64,000 nt of DNA. Origin: an uncultured Rhodospirillaceae bacterium (GTDB lineage Bacteria > Pseudomonadota > Alphaproteobacteria > UBA8366). Below are positions 41,857 to 51,597 of this stretch, in pieces. The position numbers and the translations under genes were made by a program. Position 1 is the stretch's first letter, and every line of letters begins with the position of its first letter. The notes under the pieces are model-generated. The model did no database searches and was not told the DNA's origin. It saw only the letters and a program-made list of their open reading frames with translations. The stretch lies in contig CAJWLM010000007.1 of NCBI GenBank assembly GCA_913043025.1, positions 1-64,000 of the forward strand, written 5' to 3'.

Positions 41857-42486
41857 CTAACTTGGCTTTTGCACCGTCATAAATGGCTTTGACTTATGAT
41901 GGTTTGCTTCAAAATCCTTAATGGCATCCATGTACTGCTTTGTAAGAGAGATGTCGTCCAAACCTTGTATAAGACAGCGCCTTTTTAGTGGGTGCATGTT
42001 GAATTCATATTCAGTTCCATCAGGCGCTATAACCTTCAATTCCTCGAGGTCCACAGTTATTTTGGCGCCAATATTTTCGAGAAGCATCGAGCGAAGCTCA
42101 TGGCATGCCTCTTGGCTAAGTTGTACGGGGCACAACCCGTTCTTAGTCATATTATTATAGTGAATATCACCAAAACTAGCTGCGATAACAGATTTGATGC
42201 CGAATGATGCCATTGCGTAAACTGCGCTCTCACGACTTGACCCAATCCCCCAGTTTTGATCGGCAACTATAATTTCAGCTTTTTTATAGGGCTCTCGATT
42301 GAATATAAAATCGGTATTCCGTGGTTTGCCATCTTGAGTGAATCGTTGGTCATGAAACATTACCTTTTTCAAATATGGATCCCCGATAGGAAGCTTATTG
42401 AACCGAGTAGGGCAAAGTTGATTAGTGTCCACGTTGATTTCATCAAATGGACATGCGATCGCGGTTAATTTTGTGAATGACTTCAT
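41857..42486 (-). CDS. leuD: 3-isopropylmalate dehydratase small subunit-like
   Basis: A 209-residue swivel-domain subunit of the aconitase family, which pairs with LeuC. The key loop normally reading GCGSSRE is GIGSSRESAVYAM here, followed by SVIAASFGDIHYNNMTKNGL and CPVQLS. TRFNKLPIGDPYLKKVMF is at the start. It follows the large subunit by 10 bases. The reaction may be 3-isopropylmalate isomerisation or a related hydro-lyase such as (citra)malate or dimethylmalate dehydratase; the pair lies outside any leucine operon, so the annotation is tentative. Confidence 0.85.
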   Translation of the reverse strand: MKSFTKLTAIACPFDEINVDTNQLCPTRFNKLPIGDPYLKKVMFHDQRFTQDGKPRNTDFIFNREPYKKAEIIVADQNWGIGSSRESAVYAMASFGIKSVIAASFGDIHYNNMTKNGLCPVQLSQEACHELRSMLLENIGAKITVDLEELKVIAPDGTEYEFNMHPLKRRCLIQGLDDISLTKQYMDAIKDFEANHHKSKPFMTVQKPS

Positions 42487-42496
42487 TTTTATTTAT

Positions 42497-43897
42497 TTAC
42501 TCCAAGGTACGAACATCGGTGAGCTTACCGGTGATTGCAGCGGCCGCGGCCATGGCGGGACTTGCGAGATGTGTTTTGCCGTTCGGCCCCTGGCGTCCCT
42601 TGAAATTGCGGTTTGATGTTGAGACGCAGCGTTGTCCATCATTCAATAAGTCACCGTTTAATGCGGTGCAAAGCGAACACCCGGGTTCGCGCCAATCGAA
42701 ACCGGAATCAGTAAAAATCTGATCCAAACCTTCTGCTTCTGCTTGACGCTTGATGGACTTTGATCCCGGGACCACCCACGCCTCAACCTTCGCAGTACCT
42801 TTTGCTGCTACTTCTGCTGCGGCGCGTATGTCTTCAATACGTGAATTGGTACACGATCCTATGAAAACACGTTCGATTTCTATTTCTTCCATCCCCATGC
42901 CCGGTTGAAGGTCCATATAATCAAGTGCTCCTTGAATTTCGCGACGCTGGTCTTCATTCTCAGCATCTTCCGGAAACGGAATAGTCCCGGTGATCGGCAA
43001 GGTCATCTCCGGGTTTGTCCCCCAAGTAACCATTGGATCTAATTCCTCAACTTCAAGTGTTTTTTCATTTGCGAATACGGCGTCCTCGTCGCTGGGCAGG
43101 GAACTCCAATATTCGACAGCATCTTTCCATAGTTTCCCTCTCGGTACGTAAGGACGACCTTCCATATACTCATACGTTGTTTCATCTGGAGCGATCATGC
43201 CCATACGCCCAGCTGCTTCAATTGTCATATTGCAAACTGTCATTCGTTGTTCCATGCTCATTCTCTCAATGCAGGAACCAGCAAACTCGATTGCCTTACC
43301 TACACCGATTCCAACTCCAAATTTTGCAATGACTCCCAATATTATGTCTTTGGCATGGACTCCAAATGGCAGAGTTCCATCAATATTTATTCTTAAGGGC
43401 GAGGGCCGCTGTTGCCACAGGCATTGAGTGGCCATGATATGCCCTGCCTCCGAGGCTCCAACTCCAAAAGAGATGCTACCAAACGCACCATGTGTCGATG
43501 TGTGAGAGTCTGCTCCGCACAGAAAAATACCGGGTTGCGAAATACCCTGTTCCGGGGGAACTACGTGCAAAATTCCTTGATCGGGGTCATGAAATCCGAA
43601 ATAGCGTACACCGACTTCAGATGTGTTTTTCTCCATAAGTTCAAGCATTCCCCGAATTTTGTTATCTCTTACCCCCGGGATGCCGCCCTCCGTTGTCTCC
43701 GTTGGCATGTAGTGATCGGCAAAGCCGAATACCTGTTCTGCTCTGTATGGGGGCATCTCGATGTTACGTAACATTGTAAAAGAATGTCGCGATCCCTCAT
43801 GGACCAATAGACGATCAACGTATACAAGTGTTTCGCCTTCCTCCTCAGCCACTACATGGCTATCCCAAATTTTATCGAATAGTGTTTTGCCTGGCAT
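42497..43897 (-). CDS. leuC: 3-isopropylmalate dehydratase large subunit-like
   Basis: A 466-residue 4Fe-4S hydro-lyase large subunit. The cluster cysteines lie in FIGSCTNSRIEDIRAAAEV and PGCSLCTALNGDLL, with STSNRNFKGRQGPNGKTHLA closing the family signature. CGADSHTSTHGAFGSISFGV and GKAIEFAGSCIERM are also present. The usual CxMC reads CSLC. The gene starts a two-gene leftward operon with the small subunit, opposite BipA. No leuA or leuB is near, so this may serve a degradative pathway. Confidence 0.88.
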   Translation of the reverse strand: MPGKTLFDKIWDSHVVAEEEGETLVYVDRLLVHEGSRHSFTMLRNIEMPPYRAEQVFGFADHYMPTETTEGGIPGVRDNKIRGMLELMEKNTSEVGVRYFGFHDPDQGILHVVPPEQGISQPGIFLCGADSHTSTHGAFGSISFGVGASEAGHIMATQCLWQQRPSPLRINIDGTLPFGVHAKDIILGVIAKFGVGIGVGKAIEFAGSCIERMSMEQRMTVCNMTIEAAGRMGMIAPDETTYEYMEGRPYVPRGKLWKDAVEYWSSLPSDEDAVFANEKTLEVEELDPMVTWGTNPEMTLPITGTIPFPEDAENEDQRREIQGALDYMDLQPGMGMEEIEIERVFIGSCTNSRIEDIRAAAEVAAKGTAKVEAWVVPGSKSIKRQAEAEGLDQIFTDSGFDWREPGCSLCTALNGDLLNDGQRCVSTSNRNFKGRQGPNGKTHLASPAMAAAAAITGKLTDVRTLE

Positions 43898-44032
43898 GAT
43901 TTTACTTTGGCTCCTTGCTTGCCGTGTTTATCGCCCAGCTTGGTAAGGAGGGCAAGTTTCAACATTATTTTTAGTTGAATTATTCGAAAGCTTCGCTTGC
44001 GATTAGTGCGTTGCATCGGTATATCCCCCAGT

Positions 44033-45841
44033 ATGGATCTCCGTAATATCGCTATAATCGCACATGTTGACCACGGGAAGACGACATTAGTGGACTGTTT
44101 GCTGCAGCAAGCAGGCGCTTTCCGTGAAAACCAAAAAATTGCGGAGAGAGCTCTAGATTCTAACGACCTGGAGCGGGAGCGCGGCATAACTATTTTAGCA
44201 AAATGTACTTCAGTAGAACGCGATGGCATCCGCATTAATATCGTCGATACACCCGGGCATGCAGATTTTGGCGGTGAAGTAGAGCGGATACTGTCTATGG
44301 TTGATGGTGTGGTAGTGCTCGTAGATGCGGCTGAGGGTCCAATGCCGCAAACCAAATTTGTGCTTTCAAAGGCACTTTCATTAGGCCTCAGGCCGATTGT
44401 CTTTATCAACAAAGTTGACCGACCTGAACAAGAGGCCGATAGGGTTCATAATGAGATATTTGACCTTTTTGCAGCTTTAGATGCAGATGAAAGTCAACTT
44501 GATTTTCCTGTGCTTTTCGGATCGTCAAAAGAAGGTTGGTGTGCGTACGATATTGAAGGACAGCGGGAGAATATGTCGCCATTATTTGACATGGTGCGTG
44601 AACATGTTAGCCCGCCAGAGATTCAAAATGATGGTGATTTTCGCATGTTAGCTACTACGCTTGAGGTCGACCCTTATCTTGGCAGGCTCCTTACAGGTCG
44701 GATCGTTGCCGGGCGGTTAAAACCAAATGCGACCCTAAAGGCATTGGGACGTGATGCTAGTGTTATAGAAGAGGCTCGCGTCACAAAAGTACTCGCCTTT
44801 CGGGGGCTCGAGAGAGTTGGCGTCGAGGAGGCCGAACCCGGCGACATAGTTGCCATTGCAGGTTTCGAGAGTGCTACAGTTGCAGATACAATCTGTGATA
44901 CTAACTACGGTGTGCCAATTCCTTCCCAACCCATCGACCCTCCGACGCTTGCAATGACGTTTTCAATAAATGACTCTCCGCTCGCAGGACAAGACGGTGA
45001 CAAGGTTACCTCTAGGATGATATGGAGCCGCTTGAAACGTGAGGCAGAGGGGAATGTTGCGATCCGTATCTCGGAAACCGACAGCCAAAATGCTTTCGAG
45101 GTTGCAGGGCGTGGGGAGTTACAATTAGCTGTTTTAATCGAAACAATGCGCCGTGAAGGGTATGAGCTCTCAATTAGCCGTCCAAGAGTTTTATTTAAAG
45201 AGGACGAAGCAGGTAGTCGTATTGAGCCCGTTGAGGAGGTGATGATCGACCTTGACCAAGAATTCTCGGGCGTTGTTGTTGAAAAAATGAATAAACGCAA
45301 GGGAACATTGCAGGACATGCGCCCCTCGGGAGCTGGAAAACAGCGGCTTACCTTTATAGCTCCCTCACGGGGGCTAATCGGATATCATGGTGAATTTCTT
45401 ACTGATACTCGAGGCACTGGTATTATGAACCGATTGTTCAATGGCTACGAACCCTTCAAGGGAGAGATTGAGACGCGTCGAACTGGTGTAATGATTTCGA
45501 CAGAGACTGGCAAATCAGTCCCGTATGCACTTTGGAATCTTGAGGAACGTGGTGCTTTATTTATAGGCGCTGGAATGCCGGTATACCAGGGAATGATAAT
45601 CGGCGAACATGCGCGTGGCCTTGATCTCGAAGTCAATCCAACCAAAACAAAGCAACTGACAAATATTCGCGCCTCTGGGAAAGATGATGCGGTAACACTA
45701 ACAACTGCAACCACCATGAGTTTAGAACAGTCTCTAGCATATATAGCCGATGATGAACTGGTTGAGGTGACACCAAGTGCTATTCGAATAAGAAAGAGAT
45801 ATCTTGATCCGCATGAGCGCAAGCGCGAGGCCCGAAAATAA
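44033..45841 (+). CDS. typA: Translational GTPase BipA/TypA
   Basis: A 602-residue ribosome-binding GTPase needed for stress and cold adaptation. The G motifs are NIAIIAHVDHGKTTL (G1), RERGITILAK (G2), VDTPGHADFGGEV (G3) and NKVDRP (G4). EF-G-like beta domains and the C-terminal BipA domain follow, including APSRGLIGYHGEFLTDTRGT. The ATG at 44033 gives the family's start (MDLRNIAI); a longer frame from 43997 adds unrelated residues. Length is normal. It is divergent from leuC by 135 bases and upstream of a DUF547 gene by 20 bases. Confidence 0.96.
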   Translation: MDLRNIAIIAHVDHGKTTLVDCLLQQAGAFRENQKIAERALDSNDLERERGITILAKCTSVERDGIRINIVDTPGHADFGGEVERILSMVDGVVVLVDAAEGPMPQTKFVLSKALSLGLRPIVFINKVDRPEQEADRVHNEIFDLFAALDADESQLDFPVLFGSSKEGWCAYDIEGQRENMSPLFDMVREHVSPPEIQNDGDFRMLATTLEVDPYLGRLLTGRIVAGRLKPNATLKALGRDASVIEEARVTKVLAFRGLERVGVEEAEPGDIVAIAGFESATVADTICDTNYGVPIPSQPIDPPTLAMTFSINDSPLAGQDGDKVTSRMIWSRLKREAEGNVAIRISETDSQNAFEVAGRGELQLAVLIETMRREGYELSISRPRVLFKEDEAGSRIEPVEEVMIDLDQEFSGVVVEKMNKRKGTLQDMRPSGAGKQRLTFIAPSRGLIGYHGEFLTDTRGTGIMNRLFNGYEPFKGEIETRRTGVMISTETGKSVPYALWNLEERGALFIGAGMPVYQGMIIGEHARGLDLEVNPTKTKQLTNIRASGKDDAVTLTTATTMSLEQSLAYIADDELVEVTPSAIRIRKRYLDPHERKREARK

Positions 45842-45861
45842 CTTAAGTTGTAGGCTTTGAT

Positions 45862-46689
45862 ATGGCCCGGCACATTATTCTTTTTTTATGTTGGGGTGTC
45901 ATTTTTTCCACATCGATAAGCGAAGCGGCGCCTAAAAAACAGCTGTGGGAGCGGTGGTTAGAATACTCTCCAGAATCGCAAACTATCATCGATCATCAGT
46001 CTTGGAACACTTTCTTGAGTCGGAATGTTTTGGTTGGCCGTGATGGAATAAACCGCATCGATTATGCTAATGTGCCCGACGCAGACCGCAAAAATCTGAA
46101 ATACTATATAGAATACCTGGGAGCGGTTACCATCAGCCGATACAGAAGATCCGAACAGCTTGCTTATTGGCTCAATCTTTATAATGCGCTAACCGTTAGG
46201 CTGGTGATAAAAAATTATCCTATTCAAACGATTAAAGAAGTTGACATCTCGCCGGGTTTTTTTGCTGATGGGCCATGGGGTAAAAAACTATTTAAGGTGG
46301 AGGATGTACCTATAAGCTTAAATGATATAGAGCACAGAATACTGAGGCCCATATGGCAGGATCCACGAATTCATTATTTAATTAATTGTGCCTCCATTGG
46401 TTGCCCAAATTTGCAGCCGATAGCATTAACGGGACGTAATGTCTCGGCCATCCTCGAAGCGGCGGCAAGGGAATTCATAAATCATCCTCGCGCAGTATCC
46501 TATGATGAAGGTCGCCTAATACTCTCAAAGCTATACCAGTGGTACGCGGAAGACTTCGGAGAGGATGATGAAAGTATAATTTTTCACATTACACAATTCG
46601 CAAACCCGCGACTTAAAGAACGTCTGAAGCAACTGAAAAGCATTGCAGATTTTGACTACGACTGGAGCCTAAATAAGGGGCAACTCTAG
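45862..46689 (+). CDS. DUF547 exported protein
   Basis: A 275-residue protein with a signal peptide (about 1-22, ending SISEAAPKK). The DUF547 core is clear: LAYWLNLYNALTVRLVIKNY, DISPGFFADGPWGKK, SLNDIEHRILRP, and the YLINCASIGCPNLQPIAL cysteine motif. Function is unknown; structures of relatives resemble cysteine-protease folds. It lies 20 bases after typA in the same direction and overlaps the convergent SDR gene by four bases at the stop. Confidence 0.88.
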   Translation: MARHIILFLCWGVIFSTSISEAAPKKQLWERWLEYSPESQTIIDHQSWNTFLSRNVLVGRDGINRIDYANVPDADRKNLKYYIEYLGAVTISRYRRSEQLAYWLNLYNALTVRLVIKNYPIQTIKEVDISPGFFADGPWGKKLFKVEDVPISLNDIEHRILRPIWQDPRIHYLINCASIGCPNLQPIALTGRNVSAILEAAAREFINHPRAVSYDEGRLILSKLYQWYAEDFGEDDESIIFHITQFANPRLKERLKQLKSIADFDYDWSLNKGQL

Positions 46690-47483
46690 CGTTGCCGTCT
46701 GAAAAATTGGCCGATGCCTCGCGCAAAAAGCCGGCGGGGTAGGGTTGTCGGAGCGAGAGCAAGACGAATAATACTATTACTAATTAAAACCTTTCGTTTT
46801 CCAAGTGAGCCCAATGCTTTCTTAACGACTGCGTTCGGCTCCTCCATTGACATCGGCATTGACCCAAAAAAACCAGCGCGTTCGAAAAATTGTGTGCGGG
46901 TTGCTCCCGGACATAGAACTAGGATGTCAATTGGCTCCTTCCTCATTTCCTCCGCTATAGCTTCTCCCCAATGGCGCTCAAAGGCTTTGGTGGCGGCGTA
47001 TGTAGATAGATAAGGAATAGGCATTACGGAAGCGGTGCTAGAAACGACAATCATACCTGCCCGGCCATGATTTTTTTGCGCACAGGAGATCATCCTTGGA
47101 AGTAACGCGTGGCTAAGTTCCAAGACGGCTGTGATATTGACATCTAACATTTCGCGTTCTCGTTCCAGTGGTGTCTCAATGAAAGCACCGTACGATCCGA
47201 GACCGGCGTTATTAATAAGGAGGTCTATGGGCGATGTTTTTATCTTTGATATTAGTTTTGACCGGCCACTGGCCGTGGCAAGATCAGCCGTTATGATTTG
47301 CACAGTACGGCACTTATTTGAGAGCTGCCGAGATAGTTCAGCAAGTTTTTGCTTATCACGTCCTGTTAAAATCAAGTTGGTGGATGTTGGCAACAGTCTC
47401 GCAAAACTCTCCCCAATTCCGCTGGTGGCGCCAGTTATGAGGGCACAGGAGTATTGAATATTTGACCGAGCATCGTTCAACAT
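46686..47483 (-). CDS. Short-chain dehydrogenase/reductase
   Basis: A 265-residue SDR. The nucleotide-binding TGATSGIGESFARLLP is near the start. NNAGLGSYGAF carries the NAG motif. The catalytic SSTASVMPIPYLSTYAATKA contains serine, YxxxK and context of the classical type. ADLA after the second strand suggests cofactor-discriminating residues but does not decide NADP or NAD. The substrate is unknown. Confidence 0.88.
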   Translation of the reverse strand: MLNDARSNIQYSCALITGATSGIGESFARLLPTSTNLILTGRDKQKLAELSRQLSNKCRTVQIITADLATASGRSKLISKIKTSPIDLLINNAGLGSYGAFIETPLEREREMLDVNITAVLELSHALLPRMISCAQKNHGRAGMIVVSSTASVMPIPYLSTYAATKAFERHWGEAIAEEMRKEPIDILVLCPGATRTQFFERAGFFGSMPMSMEEPNAVVKKALGSLGKRKVLISNSIIRLALAPTTLPRRLFARGIGQFFRRQR

Positions 47484-47670
47484 TATGCCTATTTACTCCC
47501 CAAAAGTTTCCTATTCGATATCAAAAGTATTGAACTGAGAAATGTTTTTCGGTGAACATTGCTTCTTCTGATGGGTTAAAATGTAATGTCTTTTTCCCAG
47601 TAATCGACATTATTCAATTTTATTGGTAACAGATCTATACACTCCCGAAACTGCTTTGGGTATTAGAACT

Positions 47671-48639
47671 ATGAATGACCTTTTAAGCCTATCTGACATC
47701 AAGACAGCACAATCCAGGTTGCCAGAGATTATTCGAACAACACCGATTGTTCCTATCTCCCTTGATGCGAAAGAAATAGGTAATGAAACACTCTTTCTTA
47801 AATGCGAAAATATGCAGGTAACTGGGGCATATAAAGTTCGTGCTGCCTTCACTGCAATGCAAACGTTGAGTGAGGCCGATAGGGCTGGTGGCATTGTTGT
47901 GGCATCATCTGGAAATTTTGCTCAAGCCTTTGCCTATGCTGGTCGGTTAATGGAAACTCCTGTCGCAGTGGTGATGCTAGAGTCCACAAGTTCATATAAA
48001 ATCGCACAAACTGAAGGCCATGGCGGGGAGGTAATTTTGTGCGGTACCGATGCTATGAATCGCCAACCAACAGTAGAGCGTGTAGCTCTGGAGCGCCAAA
48101 TGAAACCTATCGACACATGGGAATATCCACCGTTGATGGCTGGTCATGCATCGATAGGCCTGGAAATTCTACAGCAATGTCCAGATGTGAAGCAGGTATT
48201 AGTGCCGGTCTCTAGCGGTGGAGTAGCGGGAGGTGTTGCGACAGCCATCAAATTACAACGTCCAGATGTGCGAGTGGTGGGGGTTCAGCCAGAACAGGCA
48301 AATGCCGCTTTTTTATCTGTAAAGGAGGGTAAGCCGGTCGAGATTAATAATTGGGATACAATTGCTGATGGATTGTCAGCAAGGAGACCGGGCGATTTTC
48401 CTTTCAGACATCTGCAAGCATACTTGGATGATATTGTCCTGGTGAGTGAGCGGGAAATAGCAAGCGCTTTCCGTACCATTCTTTTCCGTGCGAAGCAGGT
48501 AGGGGAGCCGGCAGGTGTGGTTGCGGCAGCCGGATTTCTATCTGGGAAGGTAGATACAAAAGTTGCGACTGTAGCTGTTTTGACAGGCGGCAATGTTGGG
48601 GAAGACGTTGTTCAGGATATGCTTAAGATGGCTGCGTAA
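47671..48639 (+). CDS. PLP-dependent threonine/serine dehydratase
   Basis: A 322-residue fold-type II PLP enzyme, threonine/serine dehydratase-like, lacking the C-terminal regulatory ACT-like domain. The PLP lysine is K55 in CENMQVTGAYKVRAAF. The phosphate loop is SSGNFAQAFAYA, and the glycine-rich loop is VPVSSGGVAGGVATAIK. The start is ATG at 47671, where the conserved LSDIKTAQSRLPEII follows; an upstream TTG adds 16 unrelated residues. It may be catabolic, making 2-oxobutyrate or pyruvate, or a threo-3-hydroxyaspartate or other dehydratase. Confidence 0.88.
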   Translation: MNDLLSLSDIKTAQSRLPEIIRTTPIVPISLDAKEIGNETLFLKCENMQVTGAYKVRAAFTAMQTLSEADRAGGIVVASSGNFAQAFAYAGRLMETPVAVVMLESTSSYKIAQTEGHGGEVILCGTDAMNRQPTVERVALERQMKPIDTWEYPPLMAGHASIGLEILQQCPDVKQVLVPVSSGGVAGGVATAIKLQRPDVRVVGVQPEQANAAFLSVKEGKPVEINNWDTIADGLSARRPGDFPFRHLQAYLDDIVLVSEREIASAFRTILFRAKQVGEPAGVVAAAGFLSGKVDTKVATVAVLTGGNVGEDVVQDMLKMAA

Positions 48640-48974
48640 CGTTCTTGTCCTGTAGATATTTCGTTTGAGCTCCGAAAGATACAGCCCACACTTACGGTTG
48701 ACGCACTAAGCTGGGGCCAGCGGATAATCAAAATAATTTTATTTTAAAGTTTTAAAGGGTACTTCAACGTTATGGTAATGTCATGAGAGGTGAATTTCGT
48801 ATAAAGTAATGAGCTAGTATCGTTCGCATTGATCTTGAGAATATAACTCTTGGAGGTAGGCTTTAGGTCCAAAAGTGCGAGGGAAAAAATTTTGGTCCCA
48901 CATATGCACAAGAAATGACAATACTCCTGTGCAAACCCGGTCGCGAAACGTAAATTTCGAAAGAGTCAGTCAAA
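48640..48974. other. Intergenic region, 335 bases, one long inverted repeat
   Basis: No gene was seen. GGTCCAAAA (48866-48874) and TTTTGGTCC (48890-48898) form an inverted repeat with one mismatch, about 76 bases before the sterol-desaturase-like ATG. It could be an operator or a hairpin in the leader of that gene. Confidence 0.4.
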
Positions 48975-49922
48975 ATGGCAATTGCAAATGATGTAACTCA
49001 TACCAACACACGACGGGTTCGTAATGTCATTCGGTACACAACATGGCCTATGCTAGTGATTGCTTGTGTATGGATGATTTATTTGGGAATCTTAAAAGAT
49101 CAGCCGATAATTTATTTTAACATCACCTATTTTTGTCTCGCGCTAATTATTTGCGTGTTAGAGCGAATAATGCCCCATGAGGAGTGCTGGCTGAAGAGCG
49201 ATGGTCAAATCGTTGCAGATCTTGGTCATACAGTTCTGAGCAAAATACCGGCCCAAATCTGGGCAGGTTTGATGATAATCGGTATTTTGGAGGTTGCTGG
49301 CAATGATGGAGGAGTTCTTTGGCCAAATACCTGGCATCCAGCGATTCAAGTTATTTTTGGTCTTTTGGTAGCTGAATTTGGACTTTATTGGGCTCACCGA
49401 TTTGCTCATCAATGGCCGTTCCTTTGGCGATTCCACGCAGTTCATCACAGTGTTGTGCGGCTCTGGTTTGTGAATACCGGACGATTTCATGTCTTGGATG
49501 CCATGGTTAGTATTTCACTTGGTCAGGCGATGCTGTTAATGGCCGGAGCACCCGAGTTTGTGATGTTGTGGACAGCAATGTTAACTCCTTTCATTGGCTT
49601 TCTTACGCATTGTAACATCGATATGCGGTTTGGGCCTTTGAGTTATATCTTCAACACTCCTGAACTTCACCGGTGGCATCATTCGAGATCGAAAGAGGAA
49701 GGAAATACTAATTATGGAGAAAATTTTATGCTTTGGGATCAACTTTTTGGAACTTTCTATAACCCACCCCGCCGTCCATCACCAAATATCGGAATCGGAG
49801 ATTATATGCCGCAGAGTTTTTGGGGTCAGCTAAAATGTCCTTTTGTCTGGGAACGACAGCAGGCAGAGACAAATAGTAATGAGGTATCTTCAATGAATAA
49901 TCTTGCAGCAAAAAAGCCTTAA
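48975..49922 (+). CDS. Sterol desaturase/fatty acid hydroxylase-family protein
   Basis: A 315-residue membrane di-iron hydroxylase. The histidine clusters are HRFAHQ (HxxxH), HAVHHSV (HxxHH) and ELHRWHHSR (HxxHH), preceded by membrane helices such as TWPMLVIACVWMIYLGIL. FLTHCNIDMRFG and FNTPELHR are family features. Such proteins hydroxylate or desaturate lipids, carotenoids or hopanoids. The substrate here is not evident, since no lipid-biosynthesis neighbour is present. It is followed 25 bases later by the GT4 gene in the same direction. Confidence 0.9.
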   Translation: MAIANDVTHTNTRRVRNVIRYTTWPMLVIACVWMIYLGILKDQPIIYFNITYFCLALIICVLERIMPHEECWLKSDGQIVADLGHTVLSKIPAQIWAGLMIIGILEVAGNDGGVLWPNTWHPAIQVIFGLLVAEFGLYWAHRFAHQWPFLWRFHAVHHSVVRLWFVNTGRFHVLDAMVSISLGQAMLLMAGAPEFVMLWTAMLTPFIGFLTHCNIDMRFGPLSYIFNTPELHRWHHSRSKEEGNTNYGENFMLWDQLFGTFYNPPRRPSPNIGIGDYMPQSFWGQLKCPFVWERQQAETNSNEVSSMNNLAAKKP

Positions 49923-49947
49923 ATATCTCAAAAAGTTATAGTTTCAA

Positions 49948-51597
49948 ATGACCACAGCTCTTCATTTTACGCATGCGATTCGGCACGACAGTCAAGTGAC
50001 TGGCATTCAGGTAGCGGTTGACGGCATAGTTGACGCTTTTTTGAGATATGCCGCCCAAGATAAAATGTGGTGTGTAGCTCCGAAAGAGGAGTTATTTCAA
50101 TTTTTTGTGGAGAAAGCAATTCGGGCCGGTCGATCAGCAGATTCTTGCATTTATTTAACGGAGACGCAGACTGAAAAATTTTCAGAGATTAGCTGTTTAT
50201 TAAAGCCAGAGCCGGCGATTGCGCAGATGGCATGGAATCGGCGACGAGGTAGCCAGCGAGCTTATAGTTTGTGTGGAGTGAGTCATACAATGTCCACCTC
50301 CAACGTAATGAAAGCGGTAGGTGATTGTATCACTCATCCTCTGCAGAGTTGGGATGCAATAATTTGTCCCTCAATGGCTATCCGGAACTCTATTCATTCC
50401 CTTTGGGATGGCTGGCGGGAATATCTCGGGGAGCGATTTGAGACCACAATCTATTGCCCAATTCAGACACCTGTAATTCCACTTGGTATTGACTGCCAAA
50501 AATTTACTAAAAACCGTGATCCAATTCTAAGGGTCAAGCAAAGAGAAATTTTGGGTGTTAGCAAAGACGAAGTGGTGGTTTTATTTTTAGGTAGGCTGAG
50601 TTATTTCGCGAAGGCACACCCGTTACCACTTTTCTTGGCTGCAGAGCAGGCTGCTAAAGAAACTGGTAAGCGAATACACTTAGTCTTCTATGGATACTTT
50701 CAGAGTGAAAAGTTTGAAACAGAATTTCGCGATGCAGCCTTAAGTCTCTGTGAAAAGGCGATGGTATCATTTGTGCTAAATTCGGAGTCTAAATTTACAG
50801 AGGGTGTGTGGGCTGCGGCGGATATCTTTGTATCTCCTTCAGATAATATCCAGGAGAGTTTTGGGCTTACACCGATTGAGGCAATGGCATCGGGTTTGCC
50901 CGTAATAATTAGTGATTGGGATGGTTATCGAGAGGCGATTTCGCATGGGGTCGAGGGTTTTCTGCTCCCAACACTTTTGCCGGCACCCAGCATTGGAATA
51001 GATCAAGCGCACCGGTATCTTTCAGAGGAGGATAATTATGGGGAGTATCTAGCAGGTGTCTCCCAATCAACGGCTGTTGATGTACGTGCATTAATTTCCG
51101 CATTGGTAACATTGATCGAAAATAAAGATTTGCGGCAGAGTATGGGTAAGGCAGGTATTTTGCGAGCTGAGGCTATATATGATTGGAAGCAAGTGATTCC
51201 TCAATACGATGCATTGTTCAAAGAGCTTGCTGAGCGACGCAAGATTGATCCCGAAAGTGCAGAGCGAAAGGTTGGAAGTCCTGCCTTCCCCTTAAAGCCG
51301 GACCCTTTCCAAATGTTTAAGGGCTTTTCGTCTGCAACACTTTCGTGGGACGACCAATTGGAGGTCTCAAACGGGTCGCCGAATGATCTAACTCGACTTT
51401 TAAAACATAGAATGAACTATTTTGCTCCTAACCTTTTAGTATCGCCTCAGGGTTTACCCACTGTTCTGCACACTATTACGAAAAACCCGGGCATTACGTT
51501 GGCAGAATTGTATAGAAAGCTTGATAACTCAACAAAGTCAGAAGTTATGCGTACTGCTGCCTGGTTGATTAAGCTAGGTGTTTTAAAACGAATATAA
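49948..51597 (+). CDS. Glycosyltransferase family 4 with an unusual C-terminal tail
   Basis: A 549-residue GT-B glycosyltransferase. The catalytic half has LFLGRLSYFAKAHPLPLFLA, the EX7E motif in ESFGLTPIEAMASGLPVIIS and GYREAISHGVEGFLL. The N-terminal half holds the acceptor domain. Unlike ordinary GT4 enzymes of about 380-420 residues, it continues past residue 440. The last 50 residues (TITKNPGITLAELYRKLDN, then SEVMRTAAWLIKLGVLKRI) look like a winged helix-turn-helix. The sugar and acceptor are unknown. It converges on infA with their stops adjacent. Confidence 0.85.
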   Translation: MTTALHFTHAIRHDSQVTGIQVAVDGIVDAFLRYAAQDKMWCVAPKEELFQFFVEKAIRAGRSADSCIYLTETQTEKFSEISCLLKPEPAIAQMAWNRRRGSQRAYSLCGVSHTMSTSNVMKAVGDCITHPLQSWDAIICPSMAIRNSIHSLWDGWREYLGERFETTIYCPIQTPVIPLGIDCQKFTKNRDPILRVKQREILGVSKDEVVVLFLGRLSYFAKAHPLPLFLAAEQAAKETGKRIHLVFYGYFQSEKFETEFRDAALSLCEKAMVSFVLNSESKFTEGVWAAADIFVSPSDNIQESFGLTPIEAMASGLPVIISDWDGYREAISHGVEGFLLPTLLPAPSIGIDQAHRYLSEEDNYGEYLAGVSQSTAVDVRALISALVTLIENKDLRQSMGKAGILRAEAIYDWKQVIPQYDALFKELAERRKIDPESAERKVGSPAFPLKPDPFQMFKGFSSATLSWDDQLEVSNGSPNDLTRLLKHRMNYFAPNLLVSPQGLPTVLHTITKNPGITLAELYRKLDNSTKSEVMRTAAWLIKLGVLKRI

